DNA of 64,000 nucleotides from an uncultured Eubacteriales bacterium (GTDB taxonomy: Bacteria; Bacillota; Clostridia; Oscillospirales; Oscillospiraceae): positions 558,001 through 622,000 of the forward strand of contig LT599017.1 in NCBI GenBank assembly GCA_900079765.1. The letters are read 5' to 3'. The position numbers and the translations under genes are program-made. Below the pieces are notes generated by a model. It ran no database searches and was not told the DNA's origin. It saw only the letters and a list, made by a program, of their open reading frames with translations. Positions 46,936-53,623 of this stretch are shown here, one piece after another (within the stretch, counting starts at the first letter, position 1; each line of letters begins with the position of its first letter).

Positions 46936-47935
46936 GTCGAGTGAGCGCCGCCGGGAGTCCGGTTTTCACCAGGGGAGCGCTCCCCACATGGCGGGGCGGG
47001 AGAGCACACGCGGCTATATGCTGGACGTGCTGGTCGCTCTGGCCCCCAGCCTTCTGCTCTCCGGACTCTACCTCTTTGGGTACCGGGCCTTTCTCGTGGC
47101 GGGGGTGTCGGTGGCCGGGTGCCTGGCCTTTGAGTGCCTCTATTGTCTCTTAACAAAAAAGCCCCAGACCATTGGCGACGGCTCCGCCGTCATCACCGGA
47201 ATACTGCTGGCCTTTTGTCTGCCCGTAACTGTTCCATTAGGAGCAGTATTGGTGGGAGATTTCTTTGCCATCATCGTGGTAAAGTCCCTCTTCGGCGGCC
47301 TGGGGAAAAACTTTATGAACCCTGCGCTGGCCGGGCGGGTCTTCCTCTTTTCTTTCCCCATTGCGGTAACCGCCTTTTCCGCCGTGCGGGACTGGTCGGG
47401 CTGGCAGGCGGGGGTGGACGCCGTCTCGGCCGCCACACCGCTGGAGGCCCTGCGGGTCGGCACCCTTCCGGACTTCAGCCTCCTGGAGCTCTTTACCGGC
47501 GTCAGGGGCGGCAGCCTTGGGGAGGCTTCGGCGGCCCTTTTGCTCCTGGGGGGCGTGTACCTCGTTTTACGCGGCGTTATCCAGCCCCGCATCCCTCTCG
47601 CCTTCCTGGGAACGGTGGCGGTACTGACCTATTTATTCCCACCGGCGGGGCTGGCGGCCGCGGACTGGATGCTCTATCAGCTCCTCAGCGGCGGATTGGT
47701 ACTGGGGGCGGTCTTCATGGCCCCCGACCCGGTCACCAGCCCTGTCACTGGCACCGGCCAGGTTCTCTACGGGATCGGATGTGGAGTGCTCACCGTTTTC
47801 CTGCGGTATTATGGTGCTTACCCGGAGGGGGTGGCCTTCGCCATACTTATTATGAACGCCTGCGCCTGGGGCCTGGATCGGTTGATTCCTCGCCGGGGCT
47901 TTGGGCAGACGTGGAGGGAGAGGTGGGGCCGGTGA
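46928..47935 (+). CDS. rnfD: RnfD-like membrane subunit
   Basis: 335 residues with about ten membrane segments after a polar 30-residue N-terminus. The flavinylation motif VSAATPLEAL puts threonine 170 where RnfD/NqrB attach FMN through a phosphodiester bond. LFGGLGKNFMNPALAGRVFL, GAVFMAPDPVTSP and YPEGVAFAILIMNA are family-typical. A covalent FMN would need the transferase ApbE, which is not encoded here. Starts inside the end of rnfC; its TGA overlaps the GTG start of the next gene. Confidence 0.92.
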   Translation: MAESSERRRESGFHQGSAPHMAGRESTRGYMLDVLVALAPSLLLSGLYLFGYRAFLVAGVSVAGCLAFECLYCLLTKKPQTIGDGSAVITGILLAFCLPVTVPLGAVLVGDFFAIIVVKSLFGGLGKNFMNPALAGRVFLFSFPIAVTAFSAVRDWSGWQAGVDAVSAATPLEALRVGTLPDFSLLELFTGVRGGSLGEASAALLLLGGVYLVLRGVIQPRIPLAFLGTVAVLTYLFPPAGLAAADWMLYQLLSGGLVLGAVFMAPDPVTSPVTGTGQVLYGIGCGVLTVFLRYYGAYPEGVAFAILIMNACAWGLDRLIPRRGFGQTWRERWGR

Positions 47936-48660
47936 AAAAGGAAAAGTCGAAGGCCTGGCTGGAGCTTCGCCAAAACGCCCCCGAGATGGCCAAGGCAGGG
48001 CTAAGAAACGCCGGGCGATGGCTGGGGGAGAGGTTCGCCTTGGAGCCAGCGCGGGCCCTCGGGGTGCTGCGGGAGGGGCTTACGCGCCACGCCCCCAAGC
48101 TGGCGCTGGCGCTGGTGCTGTGCGCGGCTTTGCCGGTGACCGCCTCCCTCAAGGCGAGCCTCGGGATGGGGCTGGCCTCCACGGTGGTGCTCCTGCTGTC
48201 GAGCATGGTGGTGGCCCTCCTGCCGGGGCACCTTCCCCAGCGGACGCGCTGCATCGTCAATTTTGTTCTAGCCGCGGTCCTTGCGGCCGCGGCAGCCCTC
48301 TTCGTACAAGAGCGCTTTCCCGCCGCTGGGTCGGGGATAGGCGGCGCGCTCCCCCTTGTCGCGGTCAACTGCCTCCTTCTGGCCCGTGCGGAGGGTTTCG
48401 CCGCCGGGCTTACCCCGAGCTACGCGGCGCTGGACGGGCTGTCCGCCGGGCTGGAGCTCACCCTGGCCCTGGGGACTCTGGGGTCATTCAGGGAGCTCCT
48501 GGGCGGGGGAACGCTATGGGGGAAGGCCCTCTTCGGGCCGAGCCTCCAACCTGTTCTCCTGCTGGCAACCCCCTGCGGAGGACTTCTCCTGCTTGGGGCC
48601 ATCGCTGCCGGGGCGCGCTGGCTGCGGGGTAAAATAGTGGGAAGGTGGCGGCGGGTATGA
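47932..48660 (+). CDS. rnfE: RnfE-like membrane subunit
   Basis: 242 residues. An N-terminal extension of about 50 polar residues precedes a six-helix RnfE domain. It keeps the two cysteines that in RnfE/NqrD ligate the membrane 2Fe-2S cluster: C64 in ALVLCAALPVT and C147 in VAVNCLLLARAEGFA. GMGLASTVVLLLSSM and DGLSAGLELTLAL are also family-like. Start is GTG at 47932 overlapping the rnfD stop (GTGA). Sequence similarity to canonical RnfE seems modest. Confidence 0.86.
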   Translation: MKKEKSKAWLELRQNAPEMAKAGLRNAGRWLGERFALEPARALGVLREGLTRHAPKLALALVLCAALPVTASLKASLGMGLASTVVLLLSSMVVALLPGHLPQRTRCIVNFVLAAVLAAAAALFVQERFPAAGSGIGGALPLVAVNCLLLARAEGFAAGLTPSYAALDGLSAGLELTLALGTLGSFRELLGGGTLWGKALFGPSLQPVLLLATPCGGLLLLGAIAAGARWLRGKIVGRWRRV

Positions 48661-49244
48661 AGATGACCGAGCTTGTTGCTCTGGCCCTGGCTGCTATCGT
48701 GGTGGAAAATTTTGTGCTGATAAAGTGGTTAGACATCCCACCCTTCCTGGGAGGAGAGAAACGGCGCGGGGCCATTCTGGGGCAGGGGTTGCTGGTCACG
48801 CTGGCCTTGGGCCTCGGATCCGCTCTCACCTGGGTGGTGGACGTCGCCCTCCTGACCCCCTTGGGTCTTATGTATCTGCGCCCGGCAGTCTGCCTTCTGC
48901 TGGTTGCCGGGCTGGTCTATGGTGCGGGGCCGCTCGTGCGCGGGCGCCTGCCAGAGCGCTGGGCGGAGCTGGGCGTCTACCTGCCTTTGGCCGCCGCCAA
49001 CGGCGCGGCGCTGGGCGCGGCCCTCTGGAGTATGGGGACGGCGTTTAGCTTCGGAACGGCGGCGGCTTACGGCATGTTGGCGGGGGTGGGCTTTACCGCC
49101 GCCCTGGCCCTCTTCTCCAGCGTGTGGGAGCGGCTGGAGTTTTCTCGCCCGCCCAGGAGCTTTGAGGGTTTTCCCATCGCCCTGGTGGCAGCGGGGTTGC
49201 TGGTCCTGGCCCTCCTGGGTTTCACTGGGGTGCGGGTGTGGTAA
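48657..49244 (+). CDS. rnfA: Divergent RnfA-like membrane subunit lacking cluster cysteines
   Basis: 195 residues with six membrane segments, as in RnfA/NqrE. The start TELVALALAAIVVENFVLIKWL and YLPLAAANGAALGAAL follow the family pattern. However the two conserved cysteines are absent: the usual GxCPFLG reads DIPPFLG (Pro28) and the usual TNCAxLG reads ANGAALG (Gly116). Without them the shared RnfA-RnfE 2Fe-2S cluster could not form in the known way. Overlaps rnfE (ATGA) and ends the operon; no rnfB follows, and a terminator lies 50 bp downstream. Confidence 0.85.
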   Translation: MKMTELVALALAAIVVENFVLIKWLDIPPFLGGEKRRGAILGQGLLVTLALGLGSALTWVVDVALLTPLGLMYLRPAVCLLLVAGLVYGAGPLVRGRLPERWAELGVYLPLAAANGAALGAALWSMGTAFSFGTAAAYGMLAGVGFTAALALFSSVWERLEFSRPPRSFEGFPIALVAAGLLVLALLGFTGVRVW

Positions 49245-49295
49245 CAGGCGGCGGCCCCGACATTGCTATAATAGGTCTGCGGATACGACAACATA

Positions 49296-49333
49296 AAAAG
49301 CAAGAGACGCCCTCAGGGCGTCTCTTGCTTTTA
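49296..49333. terminator. Terminator between rnfA and the DUF1540 gene
   Basis: AAAAGCAAGAGACGCCC-TCA-GGGCGTCTCTTGCTTTT, usable in both directions. Confidence 0.93.
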
Positions 49334-49337
49334 ATCC

Positions 49338-49520
49338 TTACTGCGTGCAGCTAGCGCCATGGTTGCCAAGCTGGAAGGAGGCACATTCGGTGGCCTCGCT
49401 GTTGGCGACGTCGGACTTGGTGCAGCCCACCTTGATCTCGTTCAGGGTGCAGGAATTCTGAGCGCCAGCGTGGTAGGAGCAACTGGCGACGGAGCATTTG
49501 ATGCTGGGATTTGCGTTCAT
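49338..49520 (-). CDS. DUF1540 cysteine-rich small protein
   Basis: 60 residues with cysteines in the DUF1540 arrangement: IKCSVASCSYH, SCTLNEIKVGC, ATECASFQL. These small proteins are common in spore formers and probably bind a metal; function unknown. AAGGAGGAATTGTCCT precedes the ATG at 49520. Ends at the terminator shared with the rnf operon. Confidence 0.88.
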   Translation of the reverse strand: MNANPSIKCSVASCSYHAGAQNSCTLNEIKVGCTKSDVANSEATECASFQLGNHGASCTQ

Positions 49521-49549
49521 AGGACAATTCCTCCTTCAGAAGTGAGTGG

Positions 49550-50455
49550 TCAATCTTGGCCTCTCTTAGTATCTGTCCTGGAGGGGAAACTATTCGCTCC
49601 GACCTGGGACGCGCCGGCGGGGATTTCCGGCTCGTCCGGCAGGACCTGGGGGATGAACCGCCGGGCAAACCGGCCCTTGCCACGATTTTTTACATAAAAA
49701 TAGCCGATAATAGAGAAGACCACCGCACCGATGAAGTTGACGAAGAGGTCCTTCATGGTGTCCATAATGCCTACGTCCAGATACCCGCCCACGCCCAGGG
49801 CGTGCTGGGTTCCGTCCGCTGTTACCACGATGACGTCAGTTATGTTCTGGATTCCGGTCGGCACGTTGCCCCCCGCGGGGTCCAGCATGACGGAGGAGAT
49901 GGTGTGCAGGACCGTGTCCTTCTGCATATCCAGGTGGAAGAACATGTCCATCGTCCACTCGAAAAACTCCCACAGCACGCCGATGGTCATTGAGAAACAG
50001 AAGGCCACGATGGCGAGGTAGAGCGGGGAGAGGGTAAAGGAAAAGTGGTCGTCACGGTTCAAGATATCCAGCAGGGAGAACCCGATGGCGGCGCAGAGGA
50101 AACCGTTCATGGTGTGGAGCATGGTGTCCCAATAGGGGAAGTGGATGTAGTAGGCCCGGATCTCGCCCAGAATCTCGGCGGCGTAAATAAAGAGGAGGAT
50201 GATAATCTCCAGCGTGTCGGGCAGGTCGATGCGGATGGTACGCTCGATAAAGCTGGGCACCAGAAAGAGGATCAGCGTGAGGATACATAGGAAGACGTTT
50301 TCAAAGTTGCCGTTAAAGAACTGGGCCACCATGACGACGACCACCAGCACCCGCAGGATCGTATAGGTCGCGGCCAAGCTCATGTTCTCCCGTGCCTGCT
50401 CTCGGAAGGTCTTGTGGAATCTGCCGGGCGCGTCGGGATCCTTGCGCGTTCTCAC
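49550..50455 (-). CDS. Multi-pass membrane protein, YjdF/DUF2238-like
   Basis: 301 residues with about seven membrane segments (from residue 28) and a basic cytoplasmic tail. IHFPYWDTMLHTMNGFLCAAIGFSLLDILN and TIGVLWEFFEWTMD resemble the YjdF/DUF2238 pattern, with conserved D, H and E residues in helices; the assignment is by memory. Function unknown. GTG at 50455 overlaps the stop of the gamma-carbonic-anhydrase-like gene and has GGGAGGTGAGG upstream, so the two are coupled. Confidence 0.75.
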   Translation of the reverse strand: MRTRKDPDAPGRFHKTFREQARENMSLAATYTILRVLVVVVMVAQFFNGNFENVFLCILTLILFLVPSFIERTIRIDLPDTLEIIILLFIYAAEILGEIRAYYIHFPYWDTMLHTMNGFLCAAIGFSLLDILNRDDHFSFTLSPLYLAIVAFCFSMTIGVLWEFFEWTMDMFFHLDMQKDTVLHTISSVMLDPAGGNVPTGIQNITDVIVVTADGTQHALGVGGYLDVGIMDTMKDLFVNFIGAVVFSIIGYFYVKNRGKGRFARRFIPQVLPDEPEIPAGASQVGANSFPSRTDTKRGQD

Positions 50456-50973
50456 AGGGCCTCACCTCCCGGCGGGAGCTGCTCGGCGGCGTGTTTTACA
50501 TAGCTCAGTGCGCTGTGACGGTTGGCCTCCAGCTCCTCCCCCCGCAGAGGGCGCACCACTTTTGCTGGGGAGCCCATAGCCAGCATCCCGGGAGGAATGA
50601 CGGTCCCCTGGGTTACCAGCGCGCCGGCTGCCACCATGGCCCCGGCCCCGATGACGCAGCCATTTAAGAGGATGGCACCCATGCCGATGAGAGCGCCGTT
50701 CTCCACCGTGCAGCCATGGAGAATGGCGCGGTGTCCTACAGTGACGCGCTCTCCCACGATCACGGGGTGGCCGGGAGAGACGTGAACCACCGAGTTGTCC
50801 TGAATATTGCTGTCCGCTCCGATTTGGATGGGGCCTTCGTCAGCCCGCAGCACCGCGCCGAACCATACGCTGGCGTGATTTCCCAGGGTAACGTCCCCCA
50901 CCAGGTCGGCGCTTTCCGCAACGCGGGCGGCCTCGCCCAGGACGGGGCGCATATCGCCGATCGCTTTTATCAT
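50452..50973 (-). CDS. Gamma-carbonic-anhydrase-like hexapeptide-repeat protein
   Basis: 173 residues forming a left-handed beta-helix from repeats such as ADLVGDVTLGNHASVWFGA and ENGALIGMGAILLNGCVIG. The three zinc-ligand histidines are present (NSVVHVSPG, VTVGHRAILHGC). Members act as carbonic anhydrases or only bind metal (YrdA/PaaY-like), so activity is not certain. ATG at 50973 chosen; an in-frame GTG three codons earlier is possible. Coupled to the downstream membrane protein gene. Confidence 0.88.
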   Translation of the reverse strand: MIKAIGDMRPVLGEAARVAESADLVGDVTLGNHASVWFGAVLRADEGPIQIGADSNIQDNSVVHVSPGHPVIVGERVTVGHRAILHGCTVENGALIGMGAILLNGCVIGAGAMVAAGALVTQGTVIPPGMLAMGSPAKVVRPLRGEELEANRHSALSYVKHAAEQLPPGGEAL

Positions 50974-51188
50974 AAAACTCACATCCCATCGGCAATATTA
51001 TAACGGATGGGTTGAAAATGCACAAGGGAATCATCGTAAACGGTAAAGTGCATCTGAGAATTGTAGGATGCCGAATAGAGATAAAAGATTGGCCGGGTGG
51101 TGCTTTCCAATTTTCAGACAAACCCTACGGCGGGCGGGGGAATCTCATGGCGTTGCGCGCATAGAATAGGGGAGGAGGTGAGCGCAAA

Positions 51189-51401
51189 TTGAATTTGAAA
51201 AACAACAAGATCACCGTTGGGGAGCTGTTGGATGACCCGGCTGCCAAAGCCATCTTCCAGCGGAGGTTCCCCATGGTGATGAAACACCCGCTCGTGGGTG
51301 CGTCCCGTACTGTTACCCTGGAGCAGCTGGTAAGCTTCGCGGGGGCGTACTTACCCAAGGGGGTAATTGAGGATACCCTGAAGGAGCTGAAGGGGTTGTA
51401 G
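51189..51401 (+). CDS. Small protein of unknown function
   Basis: 70 residues starting at TTG (51189) with a very strong GGAGGAGGTGAG site eight bases upstream. The sequence TVGELLDDPAAKAIFQRRFP and LEQLVSFAGAYLPKGVIEDTLKEL looks like a compact helical domain; I recall similar stretches as C-terminal modules of larger clostridial proteins but cannot name the family. Its own upstream region (51000-51180) has no clear promoter. Followed by a weak hairpin at 51463-51488. Confidence 0.65.
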   Translation: MNLKNNKITVGELLDDPAAKAIFQRRFPMVMKHPLVGASRTVTLEQLVSFAGAYLPKGVIEDTLKELKGL

Positions 51402-51507
51402 GGGGGACGCCTCCAGCTATGCCGGGAGAGCTTGGAAAGGGAAAGCGGGCCGGGATTATACTAAAAATGTGTCGTCGGCACATTTTTTCAGTGCTGCAGA
51501 GGGCTGG

Positions 51508-51536
51508 GAAAAATACCAGGGGCTTTCGGCCCCTGG
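51508..51536 (-). terminator. Terminator after the CmpB-family gene
   Basis: Minus strand CCAGGGGCCGAAAGCCCCTGG followed by TATTTTT, 78 bp after the stop at 51614. A second AT-rich hairpin (ATGTG/CACAT with a T-run) at 51463-51488 may serve the rightward small gene. Confidence 0.75.
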
Positions 51537-51613
51537 ACCCCGGGGGACAAGTTGCTCCAGCTCCTTTAGCCCGGCAGGAGCCTATGGCAGCCACGCGCCA
51601 AGGGCGTTGCGCC

Positions 51614-52165
51614 CTATAAGGGCCGGGTCTCTTTGTGGGGGAGGCGGCGGTACCAGAGGAGGGCGCGGGTATCCTTCTCCCGCCGGAGGACATAGAGGGT
51701 GAAGGTCACGTCCAGGGCCAGGAAGAGGGCTGCGGGGAGGGTGAGCCAGTAGGGGATCATAGCCACCAGTTGGATCGCGAGAGGCTCTATCCCATATACC
51801 AGCCCCAGGGCCAGCAGCCCCCACAGGGCGGTGAAGAGCAGGCAGACCTGCCCGCCGATATTGAAGGGCAGGTGGCGGTAGTCCCAAAAACGGACCTTTG
51901 CCACGCGCTCATAAAAGAGGCCCATCAGAAACTCCGCCGCCGTGGCGGTGAGCCCACCGCAGAGGAAGAGAAGCAGAGGCCTTTCCCGCACCGCCGGGGG
52001 GAGGAGCAAAACCAGGAGAGCGCCAAAGCCGTACACCGGACAGAGGGGCAGGAAGTAGAGGCACTTCCTGTCCTTCTTCGGGTTGTGAATGGCTCTGGCG
52101 AAGAGAACCTCCAGCACGAAGCCGAGAAAGCTGTAAATCAGGAAAAGCCAAAAATAATCTGTCAA
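51614..52165 (-). CDS. CmpB-family membrane protein (putative ABC permease)
   Basis: 183 residues with five membrane segments. FLIYSFLGFVLEVLFARA near the start, PLCPVYGFGALLVLLL and FYERVAKVRFWDYRHLPFNIGGQVCL are the marks of the PF06541/CmpB group, whose annotation as ABC transporter permease is not well supported. No ATPase gene is adjacent. AAAAAGGAGGTGGCGGCGTTTTG precedes the ATG. Confidence 0.87.
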   Translation of the reverse strand: MTDYFWLFLIYSFLGFVLEVLFARAIHNPKKDRKCLYFLPLCPVYGFGALLVLLLPPAVRERPLLLFLCGGLTATAAEFLMGLFYERVAKVRFWDYRHLPFNIGGQVCLLFTALWGLLALGLVYGIEPLAIQLVAMIPYWLTLPAALFLALDVTFTLYVLRREKDTRALLWYRRLPHKETRPL

Positions 52166-52300
52166 AACGCCGCCACCTCCTTTTTGTTAGGATGGGCGGC
52201 GTTTTCAAAATCATGCGGCGAAGATTCTGGCAAAAAGTCGGGCTCTTTTGGATAATGTACATGAAAAAGAGAGAAAGGTGGAAAAATGTCAAATGTCCTA

Positions 52301-52329
52301 TTGCCGGGGAACGCGTATTATGGTATGAT
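52301..52329 (+). promoter_or_regulatory. Promoter of pyrB
   Basis: TTGCCG (52301-52306), 17-base spacer, TATGAT (52324-52329), 69 bp before the ATG. No PyrR attenuator recognised in the short leader. Confidence 0.65.
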
Positions 52330-52397
52330 ATTTCGAAAAAAATAAGCGGACGAATGGCCAAGACCCATTATGGGATAAAAGATGGGGGAATGTGGAG

Positions 52398-53456
52398 ATG
52401 CGGCATTTAGTCGATTTTGGGGATTTGCCTCGGGCGGAGTGGGATGAGCTGTACGATCGGTGCAGTGATATCATTGACCACCCCGCCCATTTTATGGACA
52501 CCTGCCGTGGGCGGGTGATGGCGAGCCTGTTCTATGAGCCGTCCACCCGGACCAATTTTTCCTTCCAGACCGCCATGCTGCGGGTGGGGGGAAGCGTCTT
52601 TGGTTTTGCGGACCCCAAGTCTTCCTCGGTGGCGAAGGGAGAGACATTAAAGGACACCATCAAGATGGTCTCCGGTTACGCCGACGTAGTGGTTATGCGC
52701 AATCCCCGCGAGGGGGCGGCCAAGGCCGCGTCCCTTTACTCCGACGTTCCCATCATCAACGCGGGGGACGGCGGGCACATGCACCCCACCCAGACCATGG
52801 CGGATCTGACCACCATAACCCGCCTGCGGGGCGGGGTGGACGGCCTGTCCGTGGGCTTGTGCGGCGATCTGAAGAATGGACGAACCGTTCACTCCCTTAT
52901 CAAGGCCATGGCGAAATTTAAGGACATCAAATTCTACCTTATCGCCCCCCGGGAGCTGGCGGTGCCCGAGTATATGCGCTCCTTTATGCGGGAGAACAAT
53001 ATGTGGTTTGTGGAGGTCACGGGCCTGGATGCAGTCATGCCCCAGCTGGACGTGCTGTACATGACCCGCATCCAGAAGGAACGGTTCGCCGACCCGCTGG
53101 AGTATGAGCGGTGCCGGGGCGTGTACGTCCTCACCCGGCGGAAGCTGGAGCGGGCGCGGGAGGAGCTGCTGGTGATGCACCCCCTGCCCCGGGTGGATGA
53201 GATCGCCATTGATGTGGACGACGACCCCAGGGCGGTCTACTTCGAGCAGGCGCGGTACGGAATGTTTGCCCGTATGGCGTTGCTGACGGACCTTGCAAAC
53301 CAGCCCCGCATTGACCCAGGCGTGGTGGAGATCGGTACGAAGCCGGTGTGCCACAACCCCAACTGCATTACCCAGACCGACCTGTACCTCCCGCCCCTGG
53401 TCAAAAAGAACGGCGGCTTGGATTGCTGCGCTTTCTGCGACGCGGAGTTGGGGTAG
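52398..53456 (+). CDS. pyrB: Aspartate carbamoyltransferase with C-terminal zinc module
   Basis: 352 residues; the usual catalytic chain has 300-310. Carbamoyl-phosphate site FYEPSTRTNFSF, DGGHMHPTQTMADL and the HPLPRVDEI aspartate-site motif are intact. After the catalytic domain comes a tail with C318-X4-C323 and C344-X2-C347 (PVCHNPNCITQ and CCAFC), the zinc-ligand spacing of the PyrI regulatory chain. No separate pyrI is adjacent. ATG at 52398 has GGGGGAATGTGGAG upstream; a GTG two codons earlier is less well spaced. First committed step of pyrimidine synthesis. Confidence 0.93.
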   Translation: MRHLVDFGDLPRAEWDELYDRCSDIIDHPAHFMDTCRGRVMASLFYEPSTRTNFSFQTAMLRVGGSVFGFADPKSSSVAKGETLKDTIKMVSGYADVVVMRNPREGAAKAASLYSDVPIINAGDGGHMHPTQTMADLTTITRLRGGVDGLSVGLCGDLKNGRTVHSLIKAMAKFKDIKFYLIAPRELAVPEYMRSFMRENNMWFVEVTGLDAVMPQLDVLYMTRIQKERFADPLEYERCRGVYVLTRRKLERAREELLVMHPLPRVDEIAIDVDDDPRAVYFEQARYGMFARMALLTDLANQPRIDPGVVEIGTKPVCHNPNCITQTDLYLPPLVKKNGGLDCCAFCDAELG

Positions 53457-53472
53457 AGAGAGGAAGAGGGAA

Positions 53473-53499
53473 ACAGCCCCCGGAGGGGGCTGTTTTTTG
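53473..53499 (+). terminator. pyrB terminator
   Basis: ACAGCCCCC-GGA-GGGGGCTGTTTTTTG, 17 bp after the stop. Confidence 0.93.
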
Positions 53500-53570
53500 T
53501 TTCTTAAGGGGGATGTGACCGGGTAAGGGCATCGGCCCTACGAGGGGGGAACGAGTAGGCGGCGGGGGCG

Positions 53571-53609
53571 AAAAAACCCCCAAGGGACGCCGGGGGCGTC
53601 CCTTGGGGG
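53571..53609 (-). terminator. Terminator of the GH3 gene
   Basis: Minus strand ACCCCCAAGGGACGC, short loop, GGCGTCCCTTGGGGG then TTTTTT, just after the stop at 53624. Confidence 0.93.
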
Positions 53610-53623
53610 TAAGAGAGGAGAGG

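Noticed and set aside
45604-49244. Na+-translocating NADH:quinone reductase (Nqr)
   Set aside because: NqrA and NqrF are missing and the first gene is RnfC-like with two 4Fe-4S motifs.
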